DNA of 7,343 nt, taken from assembly GCA_937930275.1 (NCBI GenBank), contig CALGLM010000242.1, forward strand, positions 1 to 7,343, written 5' to 3'. This document shows, in pieces, positions 1 through 7,098 of this stretch. Numbering within the stretch: the first letter of the stretch is position 1; each line of letters starts with the position of its first letter. The notes under the pieces were generated by a model, which worked only from the letters and a program-made list of their open reading frames with translations, was not told the DNA's origin and ran no database searches. Origin of the DNA: an uncultured Ignavibacteria bacterium (GTDB lineage: Bacteria; Bacteroidota; Ignavibacteria; Ignavibacteriales; Melioribacteraceae). The position numbers and the translations under genes were made by a program.

Positions 1-77
1 TACTTAAAAAATGGTTTGTATAAATGTAATAATGTTAATAAATTAAAATAATTTTTAATAATAAGTAGAAAAATAAG

Positions 78-1661
78 ATGAAAATTTTTACCATAACTAA
101 TTTAATAATAAAAGCCCACAAAATAATATTTATAGCATTTTTATTTATTGTTAATTCTATTAGTTATTCCCAATTTCAAAATGTGAAAATCGGGAACTAC
201 AATTCTTATTCACCGCAAGAACCTACAATTGTTGTTGACCCTAAAAATACTAACAACTTACTTGTGGCAGCTAATACAAATTTATTTTATTACTCAACAA
301 ACGGAGGGTTTAATTGGACAAGGGGACTAATAAACTCAAATTACGGAATAGCCGGAGACCCTTGTGTAGTAATTGATTCGGCAAGTTATTATTATTATTT
401 TCATTTAGTTCCCGATTTAACTAAGGTTGTTTGCCAAAAGACAACTTCTTTGGGTAGTGTTTGGTCTAACGGTTCATTTACCGGTGTAAACGGAACAAAA
501 GATAACGATAAAGAATGGGCGGTTGTAGATAAAAAAACAAACTACTTGTATGTTGCTTGGGCACAATTTGACCAACACGGAAGTACGTTAACAACCGATA
601 GTACATCAATTCAATTTTCTCGTTCAACAGATCAGGGCTTAAGTTGGTCACAACAAACACGCATAAATAAAACAAACGGGAATGCACAAGGCGGCAATTT
701 AAGTTGTCACGCTCCTATGCCGGCTGTTGGACCTAATGGTGATGTTTATGTTACTTGGATGAGTCCATTAGGATTAATGGTAGATATTTCTCATGATAAC
801 GGAATTACATGGCTTAATAATGATATAAAAGTAACTCCTTCAAGAATTAATTGGTTATTATTTAACATACCCGGCATTCAACGCGCACCCGGTTTTCCTA
901 TCATAAATTGTGATTTAAGTAATAGTATTTACAACGGTAATATTTATATTTGTTGGGCAGATCAAAGAAACGGTTCTAACAATACAGATATTTGGGTAGT
1001 AAAATCGACTAACGGTGGATATTTGTGGAGTAATCCTAAAAAAGTAAATAATGATCAATATACGCGACATCAGTTTTTTCCTTGGATGACTATTGATCAA
1101 ACCAATGGTTATATTTATTTCATTTTTTATGACAGACGAAATTATACAGATAATAAAACTGACGTATATATGGCAATTTCTAAAGACGGTGGGGATACTT
1201 TTGAAAATATTAAAATAAGTGAAACACCGTTTACTCCTTTACAATCTGATTTTATTGGTGATTACATCGGAATTACAGCCCATAACAATGTTATTAGACC
1301 TGTTTGGACAAGAGTTGATAACGGATCTCTAAGTTTATGGACGGCAATAATTAATTTCGTTTCTAATGTTAACGAAAACTCTAATGTTGTTTTAGCCGAT
1401 AATTTTGCATTATCCTCGGCTTATCCTAATCCGTTTAACCCTTCTACTACAATTGAGTACACAATAAAAAAATCCGGTTTTGTTTCTTTAAAGGTTTACG
1501 ATATATCCGGTAAAGAGGTTAGTACTATAGTAAATAGTTATCAAACTGCAGGTGATTATAAAATTTTATGGAAAGTTGAAAATTTAACGAGCGGAATATA
1601 TTTAATTAATCTACAATTTAATAATTTAACCAAAACTATTAAAACTGTTTTAATGAAATAA
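78..1661 (+). CDS. Secreted Asp-box (BNR/sialidase-like) beta-propeller protein with T9SS sorting domain
   Basis: A 527-residue secreted protein. Residues 1-32 form a signal peptide: a Lys-containing start, the hydrophobic stretch IIFIAFLFIV, and probable cleavage near ISYSQ. The body carries Asp-box motifs (S-x-D/N-x-G-x-x-W/F) at about residues 73-80 (STNGGFNW), 183-190, 238-245, 310-317 and 368-375, with a degenerate one near 122-129. This spacing fits a six-bladed sialidase-type propeller. Residues about 442-527 are a T9SS type A sorting domain beginning at YPNPFNPSTTI, so the protein should cross the outer membrane through T9SS and be released or surface-anchored. Glycan or surface-polymer binding or hydrolysis is possible, but I do not see the Arg-Ile-Pro motif of true sialidases near the mature N-terminus, so enzymatic activity is not supported. 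The ATG at 78 is chosen because the signal peptide follows directly. No Shine-Dalgarno is visible. It appears monocistronic, with a 394-bp or longer gap after it. Confidence 0.88.
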   Translation: MKIFTITNLIIKAHKIIFIAFLFIVNSISYSQFQNVKIGNYNSYSPQEPTIVVDPKNTNNLLVAANTNLFYYSTNGGFNWTRGLINSNYGIAGDPCVVIDSASYYYYFHLVPDLTKVVCQKTTSLGSVWSNGSFTGVNGTKDNDKEWAVVDKKTNYLYVAWAQFDQHGSTLTTDSTSIQFSRSTDQGLSWSQQTRINKTNGNAQGGNLSCHAPMPAVGPNGDVYVTWMSPLGLMVDISHDNGITWLNNDIKVTPSRINWLLFNIPGIQRAPGFPIINCDLSNSIYNGNIYICWADQRNGSNNTDIWVVKSTNGGYLWSNPKKVNNDQYTRHQFFPWMTIDQTNGYIYFIFYDRRNYTDNKTDVYMAISKDGGDTFENIKISETPFTPLQSDFIGDYIGITAHNNVIRPVWTRVDNGSLSLWTAIINFVSNVNENSNVVLADNFALSSAYPNPFNPSTTIEYTIKKSGFVSLKVYDISGKEVSTIVNSYQTAGDYKILWKVENLTSGIYLINLQFNNLTKTIKTVLMK

Positions 1662-2070
1662 TTTTTACAAATAGCATATACTATAATCTCCAATATTTAA
1701 TAAAATTTTAGGATATTAATTTATTTTGTTTATTTAATCTTTAATCTTAATTCTGTTATTAAATTATTGTTTAAGTATTTATTATTAAATAATTAAAATT
1801 TATTTATAAGTTGATAAATATTCTCACAGAATAATTACTCTCTAAATATTTTTTATTACTTCTTTTTGCAATACCCCGAGTTTTATATTTTAATTTTTGC
1901 TTCAAAGTTCTATTTAGGTAATTTTATTTTAAATTTGAACAAAAACAAATTATTAAAAGGGAATACACTTTTATTGTTTTTTATATATCATATTAACATT
2001 TGTAACTTTTTTTCGATAATGTTTTTAGTTAAGTGTAAACGAGCTTTTAATAAATATGGGTTTAATTAAA
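1662..2070. other. AT-rich intergenic gap with no recognisable gene
   Basis: About 400 bases between the propeller gene and the phosphoesterase gene, made almost entirely of A/T runs. I find no convincing terminator hairpin after the stop at 1661, no RNA gene and no clear promoter. An open frame over 1866-2069 (TTG start) gives a low-complexity Phe/Asn/Ile/Lys-rich peptide with no ribosome site, so I treat it as noise. The promoter of the downstream gene probably lies in the last 100 bases, but no motif is strong enough to place it. Confidence 0.6.
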
Positions 2071-3720
2071 ATGAAAAAGATTAACTTTGCTTTTACTTTG
2101 TTTATATTCCTATTTTTAGTTTTTGCGGGATGCGAAAAAAGTAGCATTACCGATAATTTAAAAATTTCAAAACAGATTAACACTACTCTTGATGTTACTG
2201 TTGTTCCTATTCAAGTTACTTCTTATCCTCCGAGAGTTTTACCCAACGAAGTTTCAAAATATTCTGCTTATGGGTACGGATTATGGTACTACGGCCCCGG
2301 TCTCCCATATCAAAAAAGACTTGATTTAATGCCTTATTCTTACAACGGAAGCACTGCTAATAAAGCATCTAATCTTTTGCATTTTTTTACAATAACAGAC
2401 GTTCATTTAACTGACGTGCAGTCTCCTAATCAGGTTTTATATGACGGACTTAAAACAGAGGGGAATTTATCGGCATACTCGCCTACGGTAATATATTCGG
2501 CTCAAGTATTGGATGCAGCTATTTGCACAATTAACAACTTACATGAAAATCAAATTTTCAATTTTGGACTTTTTTTAGGCGATGCTATTAATAATGCTCA
2601 ATATAATGAACTTAGGACGTATATTGATATAATTGACGGGAAATATATTAATCCTAATTCCGACCCCCTATCTACATCAAATACCGATTATATGCGCCCG
2701 TTTCAGGCAACCGGACTTAATAAATCTATTCCCTGGTATCAAGTTGTAGGTAATCACGATCATTTCTGGACAGGAATGTTTACTCCAAACACTTATTTAC
2801 TTAATAATTATGTAAGTTCAAACGTTCTTAATATCGGAGATCTGTTGAAGGGTGCTGATTTGGATAGCCGAGGAAGGTATATGGGTGTTATTGATGGTTA
2901 TTCTGAGTTTGGCGAAGTTGTAAAAGCAGGTCCGGTTGAAAATTTTACTTCTCCTCCCCAAATAAATCCAAATAACGATAGACGCTTTATTGCTAAAACC
3001 GATTTCATTTCAGAATTTAGCACAACTAATTCCAACCCTGTAGGGCACGGATTTGCTAATACAATAATACCGGGATGTTATACATTTGAACCCGTTGCAA
3101 ATATTCCTATTAAAGTAATTGTTCTGGACGATACGCAAGAAGAAGATTGCGGATTTGCGAAAGGGGCACTTGGTTCATTGACAAACGAAAAATTCAATTG
3201 GCTTGTAAGCGAACTTGATAAAGGTCAAGCAGAAGATAAATTAATGATTATTGCTGCTCACATACCTATCGGTATTTCTCCTAATCTATTTGATAATTCA
3301 TCATCTCCGACCCAATCGGTATTAATTGAGAAGCTGCATTCTTATTCAAATCTTATATTATGGATCTCCGGACATATTCATAGAAATCAAGTTACACCAC
3401 TCCCCTCACCAGATGCAAGTCATCCTGAATTTGGCTTTTGGGAAGTTGAAACTTCTTCTTTAAAAGATTTCCCACAAATGTTTCGTATATTTGATATTGC
3501 ACGCAATAGCGATAATACCGTTTCAATTTTTGTTGCAAATGTAAACCCCGAAGTAACTTCAGGTTCGCCTGCAGCAAAATCAAGATCATACAGTATTGCC
3601 GCAATGGATGTAATTAACGATATTAGGGCTCCCCTAATTTATGCACCAACCGGCGCATATAATGCTGAACTTATTAAACAACTAAGTCCCATAATGCAGA
3701 AAAAAATTGCAAATTATTAA
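2071..3720 (+). CDS. Lipoprotein calcineurin-like metallophosphoesterase
   Basis: A 549-residue predicted lipoprotein from the ATG at 2071. A longer in-frame ATG at 2056 adds MGLIK. I prefer 2071 because it gives a standard MKK signal peptide, but neither start has a clear ribosome site. The signal (KKINFAFTLFIFLFLVFAGC) ends in AGC, making Cys21 the likely lipidated residue. Phe at -3 is a less usual lipobox residue. All calcineurin-like motifs are present: D-x-H (Asp110, His112, TDVHLTD), GDxxN (Asp171), GNHD (Asn228, His229), a lone His397 (AAHIPIG) and GHxH (His435, His437). This predicts a dinuclear metal centre hydrolysing phosphomono- or diesters outside the cytoplasm. The TDVHLTD block and the length resemble the TIGR03768 (RPA4764-type) family, recalled and not searched. 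The substrate is unknown. The gene stands alone, with 194 bases before the next gene. Confidence 0.87.
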   Translation: MKKINFAFTLFIFLFLVFAGCEKSSITDNLKISKQINTTLDVTVVPIQVTSYPPRVLPNEVSKYSAYGYGLWYYGPGLPYQKRLDLMPYSYNGSTANKASNLLHFFTITDVHLTDVQSPNQVLYDGLKTEGNLSAYSPTVIYSAQVLDAAICTINNLHENQIFNFGLFLGDAINNAQYNELRTYIDIIDGKYINPNSDPLSTSNTDYMRPFQATGLNKSIPWYQVVGNHDHFWTGMFTPNTYLLNNYVSSNVLNIGDLLKGADLDSRGRYMGVIDGYSEFGEVVKAGPVENFTSPPQINPNNDRRFIAKTDFISEFSTTNSNPVGHGFANTIIPGCYTFEPVANIPIKVIVLDDTQEEDCGFAKGALGSLTNEKFNWLVSELDKGQAEDKLMIIAAHIPIGISPNLFDNSSSPTQSVLIEKLHSYSNLILWISGHIHRNQVTPLPSPDASHPEFGFWEVETSSLKDFPQMFRIFDIARNSDNTVSIFVANVNPEVTSGSPAAKSRSYSIAAMDVINDIRAPLIYAPTGAYNAELIKQLSPIMQKKIANY

Positions 3721-3891
3721 AATAAAATTAATATTTTTATTAAGACCTTTAAGTTAAAATAATACTTAATTGCAAATTTTGTATAAAAATAGAAAATTGT
3801 TCTTTTATGCCGCTATAATTTTTAATCTTTTTAAAAAAATGCTTTTAATTTTAAAATTAATTTATTAACATTACAGTTAGAATTAATTAAA

Positions 3892-3911
3892 ATACTACAA
3901 ATAAGTAGCAT
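3892..3911 (+). promoter_or_regulatory. Putative Rrf2 operator at the regulator's own gene
   Basis: ATACTAC-N6-GTAGCAT, an inverted repeat with one mismatch in seven base pairs and an AAATAA spacer. The same arms with the same six-base spacing recur upstream of the qNOR gene at 4345-4364. The identity is wider than the arms: AATACTAC on the left and GTAGCATAT on the right. The site ends four bases before the ATG at 3915, so bound protein would block initiation and cover any ribosome site. This suggests autoregulation. It is inferred from the motif's duplication and placement only. Confidence 0.65.
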
Positions 3912-3914
3912 ATC

Positions 3915-4328
3915 ATGAAGTTACAGAAGACAACGGAATACTCATTACGAATTTTGATATTTATGGCTAAAAATCCGAAGCAAATTCATTCGGCAAAATC
4001 AATAATAGACCATTTGAATATCTCGGATAAATACCTTAGACGTATAATTACCCGACTATCTAAATTCGGATTTGTTGAAAGCGTTCAAGGAAAAGACGGC
4101 GGTTATTATTTTTCCAAAGGAATTGATAAAATATTTATTAGTGAGGTAATTGATAAATTTGAAGGAATAAATAAATTTGCCGGTTGTGTATTGGGTTTTA
4201 ATGAATGCTCAAGCGATCATCCGTGTGCGCTGCACTCAAAATGGATGGGGATTAGAACACAATTGATTAAGATGTTAAACGAAACCAATTTGGAAAGTTT
4301 AAAAATTGAAGATATAAAGTTTTTTTGA
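3915..4328 (+). CDS. Rrf2-family iron-sulfur transcriptional regulator (NsrR/IscR-like, probable NO sensor)
   Basis: A 137-residue regulator of usual Rrf2 length. The N-terminus MKLQKTTEYSLRILIFMA is the standard family start and fixes the ATG at 3915, although no Shine-Dalgarno is present. A winged helix-turn-helix covers about residues 1-70, with the recognition region around SDKYLRRIITRLSK and the wing around VQGKDGGYYF. Three cysteines, Cys91, Cys98 and Cys104 (spacing C-x6-C-x5-C), should bind an iron-sulfur cluster. His107 sits where E. coli IscR has its fourth ligand, and Glu8 where Streptomyces NsrR has Asp8. The position directly upstream of a nitric oxide reductase, with an identical inverted repeat before both genes, points to an NsrR-like repressor that loses DNA binding when NO attacks the cluster. 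The NsrR symbol is withheld because family assignment rests on context. The C-terminus ends inside a T-rich run, 75 bases before the qNOR start. Confidence 0.9.
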   Translation: MKLQKTTEYSLRILIFMAKNPKQIHSAKSIIDHLNISDKYLRRIITRLSKFGFVESVQGKDGGYYFSKGIDKIFISEVIDKFEGINKFAGCVLGFNECSSDHPCALHSKWMGIRTQLIKMLNETNLESLKIEDIKFF

Positions 4329-4335
4329 TTTTTTT

Positions 4336-4364
4336 TTGACATAAATACTACCTGCGTGTAGCAT
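4336..4364 (+). promoter_or_regulatory. Probable qNOR promoter
   Basis: A perfect TTGACA at 4336-4341 is followed after 17 bases by TAGCAT at 4359-4364, a 4-of-6 match to TATAAT. The predicted start of transcription is near 4371, giving a leader of about 30 bases before the ATG at 4404. A Bacteroidota-style reading (TTTG at 4335-4338, then a TA-containing -7 region 20 bases on) points to nearly the same place. The putative operator occupies the spacer and the -10 element. Confidence 0.55.
4345..4364 (+). promoter_or_regulatory. Putative Rrf2 operator at the qNOR promoter
   Basis: ATACTAC-N6-GTAGCAT with spacer CTGCGT. The flanks match the site at 3892-3911, while the six spacer bases differ (5 of 6), as expected for a dimer-binding site whose centre is not read. 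It overlaps the -10 element of the putative promoter, so binding should repress. Confidence 0.65.
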
Positions 4365-4392
4365 ATTAAATTATTAATTAACAACAAATTAT

Positions 4393-4401
4393 AAAGGAAA
4401 G
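4393..4401 (+). promoter_or_regulatory. Ribosome binding site of the qNOR gene
   Basis: AAAGGAAAG, with its AGGA core five bases before the ATG at 4404. It is the only clear Shine-Dalgarno-like site among the four protein genes here, and it confirms the start of the qNOR gene. Confidence 0.6.
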
Positions 4402-4403
4402 AC

Positions 4404-6626
4404 ATGAAAGAGAGCTTATTAGATAAGTTTATGAGTCGAAAAGGACTTTATGTTTCTTTTTGGATCATCGCATTATTTATGGTTAGCGCGTTAATATATT
4501 ATACCGCTAACCTGCAAAAAGAAGTTCCGCCCATACCAAAAGTAGTTAAATCGGTAAGCGGTGAAGTTCTTTACAAATACGAAGATGTTGTAGCCGGAAA
4601 AGGATACTTCCAGCAGTTTGATTTGATGGATTGGGGTACCATGCTTGGAATGGGAGCTTATATGGGTCCGGATTTCACAACCGATTTTTTACATTATAGA
4701 ACAGAATACTTATACGATTACTATGGTATGGAGCTATACGGCAAACCGAACAAAGATTTAACAACAGTTGAACGCGGAGCAGTAAAAGAAAGAGTAAAAA
4801 TTGATGTAAAAAAACAGACTTCTCTTTTAGAGGGAACTACAATTTATACTGATGCATCTGCTTCGGCTTTCCAGAAAAACAAACAATATTTAACCAATTT
4901 ACTTGTAAAAGGAGACAAGTCTCGTGCTTTTCAAGGTGGTATAATTAGGGTTGAAGAAGCCGAAAAAATTGCGGCTTTTGTAGATTGGTCTCAATTAGTA
5001 GCAACATCATTACGGCCTAATACTAATAGAACTTGGTCTAATAATTGGCCACCCGAACCTATGTTAGATCAGGATGTGTCATTTGAATCGCATAAAATTT
5101 CATTATGGGAATTTTTAATTCTTTGGACTTTAACTATTGTTGTTGCGTTTTTAACGTATGAATATTTGTTTAAAAAAGATCCGGATGATAAACTTGAAAA
5201 ACCATTGGTTATTACAAGTCTATTTAAATCGCAGGCAAAATTGATTAAATATATTCCGATTGTTGCCGGATTGTTTTTTGTTCAATTAATTATCGGAGGA
5301 TATTTAGCTCACCTTTATACGGACCCGACACAAGATTTTTTAATTTCACAAAAAATTCTACCTTTTAATGTTCTACGATCAATGCATACACAATTAGCTA
5401 TTTTGTGGGTTGCCGTAGGTTGGTTGGTAGGCGGATTATTAATAGCTCCTTGGGTTGCTAATAAAGATCATAAATTCCCATGGTTGGTGGACGTTCTTTG
5501 GGTGGCACTTCTTATTGTAGCAGTCGGAAGCATGATAGGTTTATATTTAGGCGCTACGGGTCAATTACGAGAAACATGGTTTTGGCTTGGCAACGAAGGA
5601 CGTGAATTAATAAATTTAGGAAGGGTATGGGATATAGGATTAGTAATTGGATTAGTATTTTGGTTCATTTTAATAATCTCTTTAATTAGAAAAGCCGCAA
5701 CAAATAACCCTATTGTTAGTACTATTATTTGGGCTGCTTTTGCCATTGCAACTTTATACATGGCAGGAATGATGCCGGTACACAAAGTAATGCCTAACTT
5801 TACGGTTGATGATTATTACAGATGGTGGGTTATCCATCTTTGGGTTGAGCTAACTTTTGAGCTTTTCGCTGCCGGTGTTATTGCGTTTTTTACGGTTTCA
5901 CTTGGATTAATTACAAACAAAACCGCCGTGCGTGTAATGTTATTTGAACTATTTTTAATTATGTTAAGCGGAACGCTTGGTGTTGGACATCATTATTGGT
6001 GGCAGGGATTAGACGAATACTGGATAGCAATAGGCGGTATTTTTTCTGCACTTGAACCGCTTCCGTTAGCATTAATGGTTATTGAGGCAATGAAAAATTT
6101 ACGAGAAAAAAATCATACCGGTGAAAAATTCGCATTTACCGTTCCGTTTATGTGGATCTCCGGCTCGGCTTTTCTTAATTGGATAGGAGCAGGATTTTTT
6201 GGTATGGTAATTAATACCCCCACAATTAGCTATTATTCGCACGGTACATATTTAATAATGCCTCACGGTCATGTGGCTTTATTGGGTGCTTTTGGGTACA
6301 TTTCTTTAGCATTTATTTATATGGCGGCAAGAACAAACTCATTGGCTAAAAACTTAGTATGGAATGAAAATTTAAGCAAATATGGATTTATTGTGCTTAC
6401 TACGGGAGCTTTATTATTTGCTTTACCTACTTATATAATAGGAATTGAACAAACCAAAATTGCTCATGACTTAGGATATTTTTACGCAAGATTACATTCG
6501 GCTGTTGAACCTTTAAAAAATTGGATGTGGTTCCGTTTAATTCCTGATAGTTTGATGATAATAGGCGGTGGGTTAGTACTGATTGATTTGGTTATCAAAT
6601 CATATTTTTCAAAGAAAAATAATTAA
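4404..6626 (+). CDS. norB: Quinol-dependent nitric oxide reductase (qNOR), single subunit
   Basis: Reduces two NO to N2O in the cytoplasmic membrane using quinol. The 740 residues fit a full-length qNOR. One N-terminal transmembrane helix (about 15-37) is followed by a periplasmic domain (about 38-230) equivalent to NorC. It lacks a CxxCH haem-c motif, and I see no cysteine in the whole protein. About 13 more helices follow. Expected ligands are present: His328 and His623 for low-spin haem b, His621 for haem b3 (MPHGH), and His478, His529 and His530 for FeB (IHLWVE, GVGHHYWW). The conserved glutamates Glu482, Glu486 and Glu551 (SALEPLP) mark a reductase, not an oxidase or an NO dismutase. His303, Asp307 and Asp715 fall where the qNOR quinol site is expected, with Asp307 replacing the usual Glu. 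The gene is downstream of an Rrf2 regulator and has its own promoter with an operator-like repeat. The symbol norZ is also used for this type. Confidence 0.95.
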   Translation: MKESLLDKFMSRKGLYVSFWIIALFMVSALIYYTANLQKEVPPIPKVVKSVSGEVLYKYEDVVAGKGYFQQFDLMDWGTMLGMGAYMGPDFTTDFLHYRTEYLYDYYGMELYGKPNKDLTTVERGAVKERVKIDVKKQTSLLEGTTIYTDASASAFQKNKQYLTNLLVKGDKSRAFQGGIIRVEEAEKIAAFVDWSQLVATSLRPNTNRTWSNNWPPEPMLDQDVSFESHKISLWEFLILWTLTIVVAFLTYEYLFKKDPDDKLEKPLVITSLFKSQAKLIKYIPIVAGLFFVQLIIGGYLAHLYTDPTQDFLISQKILPFNVLRSMHTQLAILWVAVGWLVGGLLIAPWVANKDHKFPWLVDVLWVALLIVAVGSMIGLYLGATGQLRETWFWLGNEGRELINLGRVWDIGLVIGLVFWFILIISLIRKAATNNPIVSTIIWAAFAIATLYMAGMMPVHKVMPNFTVDDYYRWWVIHLWVELTFELFAAGVIAFFTVSLGLITNKTAVRVMLFELFLIMLSGTLGVGHHYWWQGLDEYWIAIGGIFSALEPLPLALMVIEAMKNLREKNHTGEKFAFTVPFMWISGSAFLNWIGAGFFGMVINTPTISYYSHGTYLIMPHGHVALLGAFGYISLAFIYMAARTNSLAKNLVWNENLSKYGFIVLTTGALLFALPTYIIGIEQTKIAHDLGYFYARLHSAVEPLKNWMWFRLIPDSLMIIGGGLVLIDLVIKSYFSKKNN

Positions 6627-6633
6627 TAAAATA

Positions 6634-6662
6634 GGGGCTGCATTAAAAATAAATGCAGCCCC
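6634..6662 (+). terminator. Hairpin after the qNOR gene, probable terminator
   Basis: A perfect 11-bp stem (GGGGCTGCATT, paired with AATGCAGCCCC) and a 7-base A-rich loop, beginning seven bases after the qNOR stop. The plus-strand sequence after it (AAGAAATAAAC) is not a T-tract, so it is not a textbook intrinsic terminator. Read on the minus strand the stem is followed by TATTTTATTAATT, which suits termination of transcripts coming from the convergent tRNA side. It may act in both directions or protect the 3' end. Confidence 0.7.
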
Positions 6663-6952
6663 AAGAAATAAACTAATAAGATTTTTTATCCTATAAAATA
6701 ATTACATTTCAAAATTACAATATATTTAATTGATAATAATTTTCATCGCTCATGCTAATCTAAACAATATCAGTTAAAGTCAGCAACCGGCAAGTGCAGC
6801 ATTTATCCCCCAAACCGAAAAGTTAATAATTAACATCATCCCTTCTTAATCTTCTTGCAATTTTTCTTTAACCTTTTAGCACAATTTTGGTACAAATTTA
6901 TTAAAATGGGTTACACTTTTGTGTTACATTTTTTATTTCTTTCACTTTGAAT
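6663..6952. other. Intergenic region between qNOR hairpin and repeat array
   Basis: About 290 bases with no sizeable gene. A minus-strand frame of 19 codons (6839 to 6780) ends in ...NAALAGC and stop; it is discussed as a finding and not called a gene. Positions 6889-6933 carry three related short strings: GGTACAAATTT, then GTTACACTTTT and GTTACATTTTT, the last two 13 bases apart. No RNA gene, promoter or further terminator is evident. Confidence 0.5.
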
Positions 6953-6993
6953 AAAACACAAAAGCCTTGTAAGTTGTTGTCTTACAATGCATT
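6953..6993 (-). terminator. Decayed terminator hairpin, repeat copy 1
   Basis: Arms 6961-6973 and 6981-6993 around a 7-base loop. On the minus strand two of thirteen pairs are mismatched (T-T and A-G), so the stem is weaker than in copies two and three. The T-rich tail TGTGTTTT is kept. Confidence 0.5.
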
Positions 6994-7007
6994 AAGTTCT
7001 GTGAGCG

Positions 7008-7032
7008 TTCCGAAGTTTCGGGAAACCACCGA
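7008..7032 (-). other. tRNA-Lys 3'-end-like segment, repeat copy 1
   Basis: On the minus strand TCGGTGGTT (7032-7024) matches the tRNA before its T-loop, and the bases after the insert match CGCTCACAG at the tRNA 3' end. Between them sits a 16-base near-palindrome (7008-7023) instead of T-loop and T-stem. It has one base change (TTCCGAA instead of TCCCGAA) from copy two. Confidence 0.55.
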
Positions 7033-7098
7033 TTGTTTTATTTTTAATCTTTTTATTCCGTTATTTTAACTTATTGTGCTTATTTTACAACCTTGTTT

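Noticed and set aside
61..68. ATAAGTAG before the first gene, resembling the right half of the Rrf2 operator
   Set aside because: No left half-site at the proper distance and the match stops after GTAG. A half-site alone is not evidence.
478..1100. Minus-strand frames inside the propeller gene (and likewise at 3392-3604, 4217-4405 and 5561-5785)
   Set aside because: They lie antisense to well-supported genes and show no domain or ribosome site. They are shadows of those genes.
1672..1683. TAGCATATACTA after the propeller gene, containing operator-like strings
   Set aside because: The half-sites are in the wrong order and without the six-base gap, and the place is downstream of a stop codon. 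Probably coincidence.
1866..2069. Open frame of 67 codons upstream of the phosphoesterase gene
   Set aside because: TTG start, no ribosome site, low-complexity Phe/Asn/Ile/Lys-rich product in a very AT-rich gap, and it overlaps the upstream ATG of the next gene. It looks like chance.
3814..3819. TATAAT as a -10 box for the regulator gene
   Set aside because: No TTGACA-like or TTTG element at proper spacing. Such hexamers are common in AT-rich gaps, so it is not listed as a promoter.
3845..3860. Perfect 16-base palindrome TTAATTTTAAAATTAA upstream of the regulator
   Set aside because: Made only of A and T. Such palindromes are expected by chance several times in a sequence this AT-rich.
4404..6626. 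Possible NO dismutase or haem-copper oxygen reductase instead of a reductase
   Set aside because: FeB histidines and the reductase-type glutamates (Glu482, Glu486, Glu551) are intact. NO dismutases lose several of these, and there is no oxidase-type cross-linked Tyr motif.
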